This document shows, piece by piece, positions 43,597 to 52,720 of a DNA stretch of 64,000 bases. Source of the stretch: Candidatus Nitronauta litoralis (GTDB lineage Bacteria > Nitrospinota > Nitrospinia > Nitrospinales > Nitrospinaceae); the NCBI GenBank assembly GCA_015698285.1, contig CP048685.1, forward strand, positions 1,922,001-1,986,000, in the 5' to 3' direction. A program made the translations under genes and the position numbers. The notes under the pieces are model-generated. The model saw only the letters and a list, made by a program, of their open reading frames with translations. It ran no database searches and was not told the DNA's origin. How positions within the stretch are numbered: position 1 is the stretch's first letter; each line of letters starts with the position of its first letter.

Positions 43597-44667
43597 ATGA
43601 CCGACTCTTCCCAATACGAACAAAGCGGCGTCAGCAACAAAGGTGCTGAAACGGCACTCGATGCGATCAAGCGTCACATCCCGGCTACAAGGGATTTCAA
43701 TAAGGATTTCCCGGTTGCGCTTGACCTTGGATACTTTGCCAACGTGATCGATATTGGTGGAGGGCAGGGTCTTGCCTTTTGTACCGATGGCGTTGGAACA
43801 AAAGTGATCGTTGCCGAACTGGTTGATCGTTACGACACACTCGGTATCGACTGTATCGCCATGAATGTTAATGACCTGATCTGCCTCGGCGCGGTGCCGG
43901 TCAGCATGGTCGACTATGTTGCATGCTCACACACCGACCCCCGTATTTTTGAAGAGCTGGCTATCGGGTTGAAAGAGGGGGCACGACAGGGCAGGGTGAG
44001 TATTTCCGGCGGTGAAATTTCCCAGGTTAAAGAAATTGTAAAAGGAATCGACCTTATCGGGAGCGCTGTTGGGCTGGTGCAACTTGATGCCGTGAATACC
44101 GGTCAGGATGTAAAGCCTGGACAGGTCGTTGTAGGGATAGCTTCCAGCGGGGTTCATTCTAATGGACTCACATTGGCGCGACGGGTGCTGCTGGGTGAAT
44201 CACTTGAAGAGCAGAAAAAGAACGTTGGAAAAATGGAAAGCTCATTGGGCAAAACATTGGGCGATGAGTTGCTTGTTCCTACTTATATTTATGTGCAGGA
44301 TATGCTTGCGTTGTGGAAGACCGACGTGAAGGTTCGCGCCATGGTGAATATCACCGGGGGCGGCTTGAGCAACCTCAACCGGGTCAGCGCCGATGGAATC
44401 CAGTTTGTCCTCGATAAACTTCCCGAACCCTTGCCTGTGTTCCAGTTGATTCAGGAACGCGGCGGGATAAGCGATGACGAGATGTACGATGTTTTTAATA
44501 TGGGAACCGGCTTCGTAGTGGTCGTGGATGACGAAGACGCCGCCCAAGTCGTGATCAATACCTGCGCAACCTTTGACCATTCTGCCCAAATCATTGGTCG
44601 AATCGAATCAGGCGAAGGCAAATCGGTTGTGGTACCTCAGAAAAACTTGAAACGCATAAAGGCCTGA
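43597..44667 (+). CDS. purM: phosphoribosylformylglycinamidine cyclo-ligase PurM
   Basis: AIR synthase, fifth step of purine synthesis: ATP-dependent ring closure of FGAM. ATG at 43597 starts a 356-residue protein, although the frame is open further upstream. Signals are FCTDGVGTKVIVAELVDRYDTLGIDCIAMNVNDLICLGAVPVSMVDYVA near 60-110, GEISQVKEIVKGIDLIGSAVGLV, IASSGVHSNGLTLARRVL, and VNITGGGLSNLNRV. All are typical of PurM. The gene is 62 bp after the transporter; no other pur gene is nearby. Confidence 0.95.
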   Translation: MTDSSQYEQSGVSNKGAETALDAIKRHIPATRDFNKDFPVALDLGYFANVIDIGGGQGLAFCTDGVGTKVIVAELVDRYDTLGIDCIAMNVNDLICLGAVPVSMVDYVACSHTDPRIFEELAIGLKEGARQGRVSISGGEISQVKEIVKGIDLIGSAVGLVQLDAVNTGQDVKPGQVVVGIASSGVHSNGLTLARRVLLGESLEEQKKNVGKMESSLGKTLGDELLVPTYIYVQDMLALWKTDVKVRAMVNITGGGLSNLNRVSADGIQFVLDKLPEPLPVFQLIQERGGISDDEMYDVFNMGTGFVVVVDDEDAAQVVINTCATFDHSAQIIGRIESGEGKSVVVPQKNLKRIKA

Positions 44668-44981
44668 AACCTGCCCGGATCTGATTAAGGCGAGATTGTT
44701 CCAGACTCCTCCTTTCCCTTCAAATTGATATATTTCTAAAAACAATGCGGAAAAACTTTTTGCTGATTGTGCGAATTCTCCACAATCGGATGGATGTCCA
44801 GGCGCATCTGCCTTCCCCCGATTAATCATTAAAGAATATGATTATTACTTTAGAGATTCAAAAAATCACAAGGATATGTACGAAGGGTCGCTGGAAAAAA
44901 CGCAAAAGTTTTTAAAAGAATTCGAAAAATAGGGGTACTAAAAATATGATGAAATTTGCCAAGCATGGATAGCTGTTGAAT
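44668..44981. other. intergenic region with a possible gene remnant
   Basis: No start-to-stop gene of credible size. On the plus strand a frame ending with TAG at 44930-44932 reads YDYYFRDSKNHKDMYEGSL then EKTQKFLKEFEK, which has protein-like composition, and it continues upstream without an accepted start codon. A second frame from ATG near 44744 (MRKNFLLIVRILHNR) stops after 26 codons. This may be a decayed small gene; evidence is weak. Confidence 0.3.
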
Positions 44982-45314
44982 CTATATGGAAGTTTTCTCG
45001 GAGCGACCTTTTTTAGTTTGCGCGTTCTCCTTGATTCTTCTTTCCAGCGCTGCTTCCACATCCTCAATTGTTACTTTCAGGCATCCATCCGATATCAGCC
45101 ATGATTCCCGGTAGATTTCAATAAACTGATCGGCGAATTGTTGGCTACATGTATTCGAAGCCTCGGCTATATAGTCCATAGCTTCTGAATAACGCAGTGT
45201 GGCTTCAATCACGTTAGATGGTTCGTAAGGTGGGGAACAGGAATCACCTGTGCTGGCCCAGCCGATATTGGGCAATCCAAGTAATATCAAAAGGAGTATC
45301 AGGTGTTTAGTCAT
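44982..45314 (-). CDS. small exported protein of unknown function
   Basis: A 110-residue protein with a clear signal peptide (MTKHLILLLILLGLPNIGWA, cleaved near 20). The mature part of about 90 residues has four cysteines (GDSCSPPY, SNTCSQQF, SDGCLKV). The ATG at 45314 is preferred over upstream starts because AGGAGT lies directly before it. It would be periplasmic, perhaps with disulfides, followed by a basic tail. I recognise no family. It lies 58 bp downstream of the NSS transporter stop on the same strand. Confidence 0.7.
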   Translation of the reverse strand: MTKHLILLLILLGLPNIGWASTGDSCSPPYEPSNVIEATLRYSEAMDYIAEASNTCSQQFADQFIEIYRESWLISDGCLKVTIEDVEAALERRIKENAQTKKGRSEKTSI

Positions 45315-45372
45315 ACTCCTATTGTATCGGGAATCGAATCTACAAATCAATACAGGACAATTGAGAGGAAAA

Positions 45373-46725
45373 TCAGAAAAACCTACCCAGGAAAACGAAC
45401 AATACTGCGATGGGGCTTACGTATTTGATCAAAAACTCCCAGGCTCTGGCCCAATGGAATTTGGTTTCGTGTCTTTCGATTTCCTGATGCGCCTTGTCAG
45501 TGCCCCACCACCAGCCGACGAAAATGGCTGTGAGCAACCCACCCAGCGGCAACAGATAATTTGAAGCGATGTTGTCGACTACATCGAAAAATGTTTTTCC
45601 AAAAAAAGTGACGTCATTCCACAGTCCGAATGACAGCCCTGATGGAATGCCGAACAGGTAAATAATTATTCCCAAAGTCACCACCGCGTTTTTCCGTTTC
45701 CAGCCAAACTGATCGATGAAGAACGCGACAACGGCTTCCAGAAGGGAAATAGCCGAGGTCAGGGCAGCAATGGCCAGCAGGCTGAAAAATCCAATGGCGA
45801 CAATGCCACCCATGGGCATTTGAGCAAACACGGTGGGCAATACCGTGAATACCAGGCTGGGACCTTCGGTGGGCTGCATACCCACAGCGAACACCGCTGG
45901 GAAAATCACCATCCCCATCAACAGTGCGATGAAGGTGTCGAACAAGACGACATACACTGTTGCAGAAGTGAGGTTTTCTTCCGGCGGCAGGTAACTTGCG
46001 TAGGTGATGAGGCAACCCATGCCAAGACTCAGGGAGAAAAAAGCCTGTCCCATGGCCATGAGAATGACTGATCCGTTGATCTTGCTGAAGTCAGGAGTGA
46101 GATAAAATTTAACTCCTTCCATGGCACCGTCAAGCGTGAGCGACCGTATCATCAGAACCACCAGCATGAACACCAGAGTGGGCATCAGGATGTCGCAGGC
46201 TTTTTCAATGCCACCCCGGATGCCTCGGATCACGATGGCCATGGTGATCCCCATGAAGATCGTGTGATAAAGGAGGACCATGGGGGTGTCGGAAATAAAA
46301 TTTCCAAAAAACTTTCCTGAAGCTTCTGAAGATGAGAAGAAGGAAACATTGCCGGTAAGCGATTTGGTGACGTAGGCCAGGGTCCAGCCTCCGACGACGG
46401 CATAAAAGGACAGGATAAGAAATCCAGCCAGTACGCCCATGAATCCGATTATGACCCAGGGAGTATTAGGCGCGAGTTTCCGGAATGCGCCGACAGGGTT
46501 GAGTCCTGTACGGCGGCCGATGGTGAACTCCGCCAGCATAATGGGGAGTCCGACTACAACGATACAAAGCAGATAGATGATGACGAAAGCCCCACCACCA
46601 TTTTGTCCTGTGATGTAGGGAAACTTCCATACATTGCCCAGGCCCACAGCAGAACCCGAGGCCGCCAGAATAAATCCCAGCCGGGTGCCCCACAATCCGC
46701 GATTGTTTCCAGAATCAACTTTCAT
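45373..46725 (-). CDS. sodium-dependent transporter, NSS (neurotransmitter:sodium symporter) family
   Basis: LeuT-fold inner-membrane symporter of 450 residues. The N-terminal signature GLWGTRLGFILAASGSAVGLGNVWKFPYITGQNGGGAF (about 8-45) includes the sodium and substrate site of helix 1, and MAMGQAFFSLSLGMGCLITYASYLP near 230 corresponds to helix 6. About 11-12 helices. Substrates in this family are mostly amino acids; the specific one is unknown. It ends upstream of the small exported protein gene on the same strand. Confidence 0.92.
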   Translation of the reverse strand: MKVDSGNNRGLWGTRLGFILAASGSAVGLGNVWKFPYITGQNGGGAFVIIYLLCIVVVGLPIMLAEFTIGRRTGLNPVGAFRKLAPNTPWVIIGFMGVLAGFLILSFYAVVGGWTLAYVTKSLTGNVSFFSSSEASGKFFGNFISDTPMVLLYHTIFMGITMAIVIRGIRGGIEKACDILMPTLVFMLVVLMIRSLTLDGAMEGVKFYLTPDFSKINGSVILMAMGQAFFSLSLGMGCLITYASYLPPEENLTSATVYVVLFDTFIALLMGMVIFPAVFAVGMQPTEGPSLVFTVLPTVFAQMPMGGIVAIGFFSLLAIAALTSAISLLEAVVAFFIDQFGWKRKNAVVTLGIIIYLFGIPSGLSFGLWNDVTFFGKTFFDVVDNIASNYLLPLGGLLTAIFVGWWWGTDKAHQEIERHETKFHWARAWEFLIKYVSPIAVLFVFLGRFF

Positions 46726-47082
46726 GGTGCGATAGTATAAAGAGGATGATGGATTCGGGCAAGAGGGTTTCCCTTAGTTGGCAATACGCTGGTGTGCCCT
46801 GTTTTAAAAGAGAGCTTTGCGTAGGTGTTCTTTGCACGATGACAATAAGGATGCCCCACTTCGACGGGCTCAGTGTGACATATTAAGACAACAGCACCCC
46901 ATTCTGAGCCCTTCGGCTTCGCTCAGGACAGGCTCCGCAAAGAACCTCGCATTCGATTTTAATTCCGGGGTTATGCAATGGTCTCGTTTTGGAAGAGGCG
47001 GGCTGGGCTATAATTGGTGAAAGCTTGTTTCTTCGGAGATTAACCAAGGTGCTTAAATAAACAGGAATCTGAAAATATTCTA
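46726..47082. repeat. intergenic region with dispersed-repeat fragments and the uvrC promoter region
   Basis: No gene. ACTTCGACGGGCTCAGTGTGACA (from 46859) and the hairpin CTGAGC/GCTCAG at 46904-46926, with CTTCGG between, look like fragments of a widespread intergenic repeat type. AGAGAGCTTTGC near 46809 recurs at 19065. A TATAAT at 47009-47014 with a weak TTTTGG 16 nt upstream is a candidate -10 for uvrC. Confidence 0.5.
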
Positions 47083-48912
47083 ATGACCAAGGCACGCGAC
47101 AAAAAAATAAACGAGTTGCTGGAGCAGGCTCCCAAGCTTCCCGGTATTTACATAATGAAAGGGGGAAAGGGAGAAATTCTCTACATAGGCAAGGCCAAGG
47201 TATTGTACAACCGCGTACGTTCCTATTTTCAGAAATCGGTGCATCTTGCGCCACGTACGCGGATACTGGTGCCGAAGATCGAGGATATCCGTTTTCTCAC
47301 CACCAAGACCGAGCAGGAAGCGCTGATTCTTGAAAGCAATTTTATCAAGAAGCATCAGCCGCGATACAACGTATTGCTCAAGGACGACAAGCACTATCCG
47401 TACCTGCGCCTGACAACCCAGGAAACGTATCCAAGATTGGAGGTGGTGCGACGTGTGAAGAAGGATGGGGCAACCTATTTTGGACCTTACACCATGGTGC
47501 GGGAGGTCCGTGAAACCATCCGCCTGATATATAAAATATTTCCCTTAAGACAAAGTTCTGATCCTCTGGATGGCACTCCCAAACGAAGACCCTGCCTGAA
47601 TTTCCAGATGGGACGTTGTCTGGCCCCCTGTGCCGGGGAAGTGGCCCCGCCGGATTATCAGAAAGTTGTTGAAGAAGTGTCTCGGTTTTTGAAAGGAAAA
47701 AATAACGATCTCATTGACCGACTAAAAGAAAAGATGAACCAGGCTTCGGATGAAATGCGATATGAGGAGGCAGGTGTTTTCCGCGACAAGATCGAAGCGG
47801 TTAAAACAGTTCTCGATAAACAGAAAATCATTTCCACTTCCCTGGTTAATCAGGATGTGATCGCCTGTCACCGGGATCGGGGATTAGCCGTGGTTCAGGT
47901 GCTCATCATCCGCAACGGAAAAATGGTCGCCGAGAAATCATTCAAGATGCAAAACGCCGACGAGGCCGATGCCGAAACCATCGGCTCTTTTTTAAAACAG
48001 TATTATCTGGAAGAACCCATGATTCCTCAGGAGATCCTGTTATCGACTGTTGTCGCGGATGCGGATCTTATCGAACAGTGGCTTACGGATAAGCGTGGCA
48101 ACCGTGTGCATGTTGAAACTCCGGTTCGTGGACAAAAAAGAGACCTGGTGCGTATGGCGGAGGAAAACGCCCGGTTTGCCGTTCGGGCGGAACTGGACAA
48201 AGGGGACGTGGCCACTCGAAGTCTTGAGGAATTGCAGGAAACCCTGGGCTTGCGTAATTTCCCTCGCGTGATCGAGGGCTTCGATATTTCCAATACGATG
48301 GGGCAACAGGCCGTTGGTTCCATGGTGCGTTTCGAACACGCCCGACCTGAGAAAAATGAATACCGCCGTTTCAAAATAAAAACGGTGGAAGGGATAGACG
48401 ACTACGCGATGTTAAGTGAGGTGTTGACCCGACGCTATATGCGTCTCATTGATGAAGAACTGCCCTTACCGGATCTAGTTCTGATCGATGGGGGCAAAGG
48501 ACATCTCAATACCGCATTCAAGGTTCTGGAGGCGCTGGATATCGAACACCGGGTCGATCTGGCCTGCATCGCAAAAGGTAAGTTTCGACGCGATGTCGAA
48601 ACCGATGAAGTGTTTTTACCGGGACGCGATCAGCCAGCCTGGTTCAAGGATAATTCCCCCTCCCGTTTTCTTCTGCAGCGGGTTCGAGATGAATCCCACC
48701 GCTTTGCCATCGAATTTCACCGCAAGCTGCGGGGCAAAAGCAGCCTGGCCTCCCCTCTGGAGTCGATACCGGGTGTTGGTAAAAAGCGCCGACTGGCCTT
48801 GCTCAAGCATTTTGGAAGTCTGGAGGCCATCAAACAGGCGACTGAGGAAGAAATCGCCAAAGCTCCTGGCATCCCCGGTCCTTTGGCTTCAAAAATCGCA
48901 AAAAATATTTGA
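47083..48912 (+). CDS. uvrC: excinuclease ABC subunit C
   Basis: Nuclease making both incisions in nucleotide excision repair with UvrA and UvrB. The 609-residue protein shows the GIY-YIG nuclease LPGIYIMKGGKGEILYIGKAKVLYNRVRSYF (about 17-48), and a cysteine set CLNFQMGRCLAPC near 170-182. A UVR/UvrB-binding helix pair is at LIDRLKEKMNQASDEMRYEEAGVFRDKI near 210-238. The RNase H-like C-terminal nuclease follows (IEGFDISNTMGQQAVGSMV, VLIDGGKGHLN), then the final HhH pair SIPGVGKKRRLALLKHFGSLEAIKQA. Full length. Confidence 0.97.
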   Translation: MTKARDKKINELLEQAPKLPGIYIMKGGKGEILYIGKAKVLYNRVRSYFQKSVHLAPRTRILVPKIEDIRFLTTKTEQEALILESNFIKKHQPRYNVLLKDDKHYPYLRLTTQETYPRLEVVRRVKKDGATYFGPYTMVREVRETIRLIYKIFPLRQSSDPLDGTPKRRPCLNFQMGRCLAPCAGEVAPPDYQKVVEEVSRFLKGKNNDLIDRLKEKMNQASDEMRYEEAGVFRDKIEAVKTVLDKQKIISTSLVNQDVIACHRDRGLAVVQVLIIRNGKMVAEKSFKMQNADEADAETIGSFLKQYYLEEPMIPQEILLSTVVADADLIEQWLTDKRGNRVHVETPVRGQKRDLVRMAEENARFAVRAELDKGDVATRSLEELQETLGLRNFPRVIEGFDISNTMGQQAVGSMVRFEHARPEKNEYRRFKIKTVEGIDDYAMLSEVLTRRYMRLIDEELPLPDLVLIDGGKGHLNTAFKVLEALDIEHRVDLACIAKGKFRRDVETDEVFLPGRDQPAWFKDNSPSRFLLQRVRDESHRFAIEFHRKLRGKSSLASPLESIPGVGKKRRLALLKHFGSLEAIKQATEEEIAKAPGIPGPLASKIAKNI

Positions 48913-48982
48913 TATCATACAGTTAGGTGGATAGCGGGACAGGCTCAACCTTTTGGCCTGAAAATCCGAAAAGAATAACGTT

Positions 48983-49708
48983 ATGCGAAAATTTTCTATT
49001 CCTATAAAACTGCTGGTTCTGGCGACGGGTATAGCTCTAGCCCCCTTAAAAGGGTTGGCAGGAGATACCCGGATTCTTCCAAATGTCCACGATGCCTGGG
49101 AATTATTCAAAATAGAAAAAAAATATATGGAGGCCAGGGTTCATAGCCGGTGGGATGAGATCTATAGCCATCAGCACCCGGATTTGAAAAAGCGGGTCAC
49201 GCGGGAATTGTTTATCAACCGGGATGGATTAGCGGGTTTCGACACAGTCGACTTATTGAAATCCCGTAAAGCCGGTGGGCTTGCTGTATTGCCTCCTCCC
49301 AGGGATGTGGTTGCTACCCCCCGAGATCCGTTGGGTTTCCCGACTTCCCGCAAGTACCGAATCATCCCCAATCCCTGGGTAAAAATTGATCAGCACCGAT
49401 ATGATCGTATTTGGCTGAGCCCTGATGGTCGCTATGCCCGTGTGGATGTGAAACTCGATGTCCAGGAGCGATTGCCACCCCATTTATTTCGGATGGACAT
49501 AGTTCTTCCCCACACGCGGGACCATTTCGATTACTGGGAAAAAGTCGATGGCAAATGGGTGGTCGCGCTAATGGTCCACCGCATCTCGTTCAGTGGAAGT
49601 GTGATTCCTGTCCTGTTCTCCCCAAAAAAAATGGATGAACTGGATAAGATTGAATGGATAGGATTTGATCCAGCAAAACTCGAGACGATAGAGGACGAAA
49701 ATGAATGA
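48983..49708 (+). CDS. exported protein of unknown function
   Basis: A 241-residue protein with a signal peptide (MRKFSIPIKLLVLATGIAL, cleaved near 27). The mature part has WELFKIEKKYMEARVHSRWDEIYSHQHPDLKKRV and a beta-rich half (RIWLSPDGRYARVDVKLDVQERLPPHLF, DHFDYWEKVDGKWVVALM). This resembles NTF2-like or DUF-type periplasmic folds in outline, but I recognise no signature. Its last 8 bp overlap the start of the DegT aminotransferase gene, so the two are translationally coupled. It follows uvrC by 70 bp. Confidence 0.7.
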   Translation: MRKFSIPIKLLVLATGIALAPLKGLAGDTRILPNVHDAWELFKIEKKYMEARVHSRWDEIYSHQHPDLKKRVTRELFINRDGLAGFDTVDLLKSRKAGGLAVLPPPRDVVATPRDPLGFPTSRKYRIIPNPWVKIDQHRYDRIWLSPDGRYARVDVKLDVQERLPPHLFRMDIVLPHTRDHFDYWEKVDGKWVVALMVHRISFSGSVIPVLFSPKKMDELDKIEWIGFDPAKLETIEDENE

Positions 49709-50870
49709 TTCACAATCCGATTTTATTCCATTTCATCGTAGTTGGTTTGAAGAAGATGAAATCAACGAAGTGGTCGATACTCTTAAATCCGGTTGGTTGA
49801 CTACCGGCCCCAAAACGAAAAAATTTGAAGAAGATTTCCGGGATTATACCGGTTGCGGGTACGCCGTGGCAGTCAGTTCCTGCACGGCGGCACTGCACCT
49901 CGCGTTTGCGACACAACAGTTTGAAAGAGGCGATGAAGTTATCACGTCACCCATGACGTTTCCTGCGACGGTCAACCCCGCCCTGCATCTCGGGCTGAAA
50001 CCGGTGTTTGCTGACATCGAGCCGGGAACGATGAATCTGGACCCGGAAAAGATTGAAGAAAAGATCACTCCTCGAACCCGCTTTTTGCTTCCGGTACATT
50101 TTGCCGGTCACGCCTGTGATCTCGACCGCTTAAAGGATATTGCGGAGCGGCATCAGCTGACCATCATAGAGGATGGAGCGCATGCGGTGGGTGCCGGCTA
50201 CCGCGGGAAAAGAATCGGTGGGCACGGTCACCCCACAGCATTCAGTTTTTATGCGAACAAGAACATCACCACAGGTGAAGGCGGAATGCTGGCATTACCG
50301 GATGCTGCGATGGAAGAAGAGGCACGGGTGTTGCGCCTTCAGGGGATCAGCAAGGATGCCTGGAAACGTTACAGCAAAGAGGGGTTTGCGCATTATGAGT
50401 TACAGACGCCCGGATACAAGTACAACATGGCCGACCTCAACGCCGCCCTGGGGATTCATCAATTGAAAAAAGCCGACAGGTTTCAGGAAATCCGGGCCCG
50501 GTATGCGGCTCAGTACACCGCTGCATTTGGCGATATGGAAGAAGTGGAAGCACCGGAAGTCCGTGACTACGCTGACCCGGCGTGGCATATTTATGTGCTG
50601 GCGCTCAATCTGGAAACCCTCACCATCAGCCGCGACGACTTTTTAAACGCGATGCAGGATCGAGGTATCGGAATGGCCGTGCATTACCGGGCTCTGCACC
50701 TGCAGCCGTATTTTAAAAACCACTATGACTACAGCCTGGACGATTTGCCATTGGCTTCGAGTTATTCCGATCGGATTGTTTCGCTACCGCTTTATCCTCG
50801 CATGAGCGAGGCCGATGTCAACCGTGTCATCGACACCGTTCAATCCGTCCTCAGGCAGCATCGGCGATAG
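49701..50870 (+). CDS. DegT/DnrJ/EryC1/StrS-family sugar aminotransferase
   Basis: PLP-dependent aminotransferase of 389 residues that typically converts a nucleotide keto-sugar to an amino-sugar for surface glycans (ArnB/PseC/WecE type). Seen: WLTTGPKTKKFEEDFRDYTGCGYAVAVSSCTAALHLAF (PLP phosphate site, about 30-67), IIEDGAHAVGAGYRGKRIGG (PLP-binding Asp) near 155, and FSFYANKNITTGEGGML with the Schiff-base lysine near 188. No other nucleotide-sugar genes are adjacent. Coupling to the preceding exported-protein gene is the only context. Confidence 0.88.
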   Translation: MNDSQSDFIPFHRSWFEEDEINEVVDTLKSGWLTTGPKTKKFEEDFRDYTGCGYAVAVSSCTAALHLAFATQQFERGDEVITSPMTFPATVNPALHLGLKPVFADIEPGTMNLDPEKIEEKITPRTRFLLPVHFAGHACDLDRLKDIAERHQLTIIEDGAHAVGAGYRGKRIGGHGHPTAFSFYANKNITTGEGGMLALPDAAMEEEARVLRLQGISKDAWKRYSKEGFAHYELQTPGYKYNMADLNAALGIHQLKKADRFQEIRARYAAQYTAAFGDMEEVEAPEVRDYADPAWHIYVLALNLETLTISRDDFLNAMQDRGIGMAVHYRALHLQPYFKNHYDYSLDDLPLASSYSDRIVSLPLYPRMSEADVNRVIDTVQSVLRQHRR

Positions 50871-50980
50871 TCGAATGGACACCTGATTGTCCTGAAAAAC
50901 TAACCGAACCTATTTTTATCCAGCCTTTCCCAGACATTGTCGTGAGCTCTCGAATAATATCCACAATAAATTCGGCTTCA

Positions 50981-52621
50981 TCATGCCTCTTTTCGGGCGA
51001 CGAGGAGGTAGCGGGTGGAGGGGCAGGTGTCGGCCTGTGGGCCGAGAGGTTCCAGGGAAACCGCGTCGTAAATATCAACGGTGCCGCGGAAGGCGGTTTC
51101 GAATTTCTGGCGCAATCGCCACACCGGGGGTAAAAAGCGCAGGTGTTTGCCCTCGTTGGTGATGAGCATCTTTCCACTTTGGCGGCTCACATTCAGGATC
51201 TCACTGCGCTGGAAAGTAAAATGTTCCTGCTCAACCAGTTCAGGGTGGCGCAGGGAAATGACATCCCCGCTCTTGGAATGGATGACGTGCGGATAGACAC
51301 GGACATGGTCGGGGGTAATAAAATCTCCGATGAACAATCCGCCGGGTTTCGTTATATTTGCGGTTACTTTCAACGCCTGTTCACATTGTTCTGGCGTGAG
51401 GTATTGAAACACGTTGAGGCCACAATACGTGATGTCCCATTCCTGGCCTTCGAGTGCCAGAATGTCTTCCGACCGCGCGGTAATTCTACGCGAGGCCACC
51501 TGTACCATTGCTTCGGATTTGTCGATCCCGAGCAGACGGTCAGAGGCGAGGCCGAGTTCTTTCACCATAAAGTCTTCAACCAGACCCGTGCCACAACCGA
51601 TAGACAACAGTCGCGTGTGAGAAAGATCCACCTGGTATTTTTGGATAACAAAACGCAGGTAAGGTTCGATGAATTCATCAAGGCAAGGCTGGCCGACCAC
51701 ATCGTCATATAGCTCGGCATAGGTGAAAAACGGATCTCCCGACTCCTGTTCAATGATCAGTCGCTTTTGGAGCGCGGCAGCTGCAATCAACTCCTGCCTG
51801 AGGAGATGCCAGTAGCCCATATCGCACATATGACCGGTCGTTTCATCGACCTGACCCTTGAGGTCGTGTTCGAACTGGTCCCAGTTATCGAGCGAGGTCA
51901 TCTCGTGGAGGCGTTCCTGAATTTGTTCCTCGATATCCGGGTACTCCGCACCTGATCGCCGGATCTTGTCCAGGCGTTTGATCATCTCGACCCGGTCACG
52001 CAGTCCGGTCAAAAAATCCGGAGTCGGGGCTTTTTCCCGGCGTTTGATCTGGTTTTCCGGAAGCAGGTAAAAAACCCCGCCGTCGGATCGGCTGACCTCC
52101 TGATTAACCAGATCATAGAGGCGTGCATCGGCGGTGATGCCCTGATTGCGACCGTGGCAGCCGTACAGGTGAAAAGTGAGAAAATGCGTGTTGGATGGAT
52201 TGCCCATCTGATGAACGAGTTGATTGCCGACAGCCACGACCGTACCGGGTTTTACAGCGACGCGGGACAAGGTGGAGATTTCCCCGTCTCGTACAAGAAA
52301 GACCGAATGCTCCGCGGGACCAAAAATCTGAACCGCCCCCCATTGTGTGAAACCGTGGTCGTGGATTCCTGAGCAGTCACCGGGGTTCCAGGACATGCAC
52401 ATCATTTCAAAATAGCCGCCATCAAAAACCAGTTTCCGTCCATAGCTGTCTTGCACGGGGTGATCGAAATCTGCCCAGGGTTCCAGATCCTCTACCTTTA
52501 ATTCCGCCTGAATCAACAACTCCTGGGCAAGGCGTGGGCTGATGTCCTCTTCCTCTTCTAGAGCCCGGATCAAATCCTGAATGGCAAATGGCAGGCTGTG
52601 CTTGTTTATGGGAGCGTTCAT
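50981..52621 (-). CDS. fusion of a cysteine-dioxygenase-type cupin and a SAM methyltransferase
   Basis: A 546-residue two-domain protein. The N-terminal part (about 1-175) is a thiol-dioxygenase cupin: GDCSGIHDHGFTQWGAVQIF gives iron ligands H87 and H89, VHQMG gives H137, and C83 stands next to the first motif. Linker helices cover about 190-290. The C-terminal part (about 320-546) is a class I methyltransferase (LLSIGCGTGLVEDFMVKE, GIDKSEAMVQVASRR, DITYCGLNVFQYLTPEQ). Cysteine dioxygenase makes cysteine sulfinate; a linked methyltransferase suggests modification of a thiol or amino-sulfonate product, which is inference. ATG 52621 (MNAPINKH) is preferred over the longer frame from 52693. It is divergent from the TPR gene. 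Confidence 0.8.
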   Translation of the reverse strand: MNAPINKHSLPFAIQDLIRALEEEEDISPRLAQELLIQAELKVEDLEPWADFDHPVQDSYGRKLVFDGGYFEMMCMSWNPGDCSGIHDHGFTQWGAVQIFGPAEHSVFLVRDGEISTLSRVAVKPGTVVAVGNQLVHQMGNPSNTHFLTFHLYGCHGRNQGITADARLYDLVNQEVSRSDGGVFYLLPENQIKRREKAPTPDFLTGLRDRVEMIKRLDKIRRSGAEYPDIEEQIQERLHEMTSLDNWDQFEHDLKGQVDETTGHMCDMGYWHLLRQELIAAAALQKRLIIEQESGDPFFTYAELYDDVVGQPCLDEFIEPYLRFVIQKYQVDLSHTRLLSIGCGTGLVEDFMVKELGLASDRLLGIDKSEAMVQVASRRITARSEDILALEGQEWDITYCGLNVFQYLTPEQCEQALKVTANITKPGGLFIGDFITPDHVRVYPHVIHSKSGDVISLRHPELVEQEHFTFQRSEILNVSRQSGKMLITNEGKHLRFLPPVWRLRQKFETAFRGTVDIYDAVSLEPLGPQADTCPSTRYLLVARKEA

Positions 52622-52645
52622 AGAAAACTTTCGTTTTAGGGAGCG

Positions 52646-52674
52646 TAGGCATTCTGTATTACCTTCTATATAAT
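52646..52674 (+). promoter_or_regulatory. promoter of the TPR gene
   Basis: TAGGCA (52646-52651), a 17-nt spacer and a perfect TATAAT (52669-52674) face the TPR gene. The -10 lies in a near-palindromic CTATATAATATAG, so divergent transcription toward the dioxygenase fusion from the same spot is conceivable. Confidence 0.55.
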
Positions 52675-52720
52675 ATAGGTCAAAACATTCCAAATTTCCT
52701 CACCAATTACCCGGAAGCAC

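Noticed and set aside
50851-51177. Minus-strand frame ending RELTTMSGKGWIKIGSV beyond the dioxygenase-methyltransferase stop
   Set aside because: The tail outside the main gene looked vaguely protein-like, but most of the frame overlaps the conserved methyltransferase in another frame and has no start of its own.
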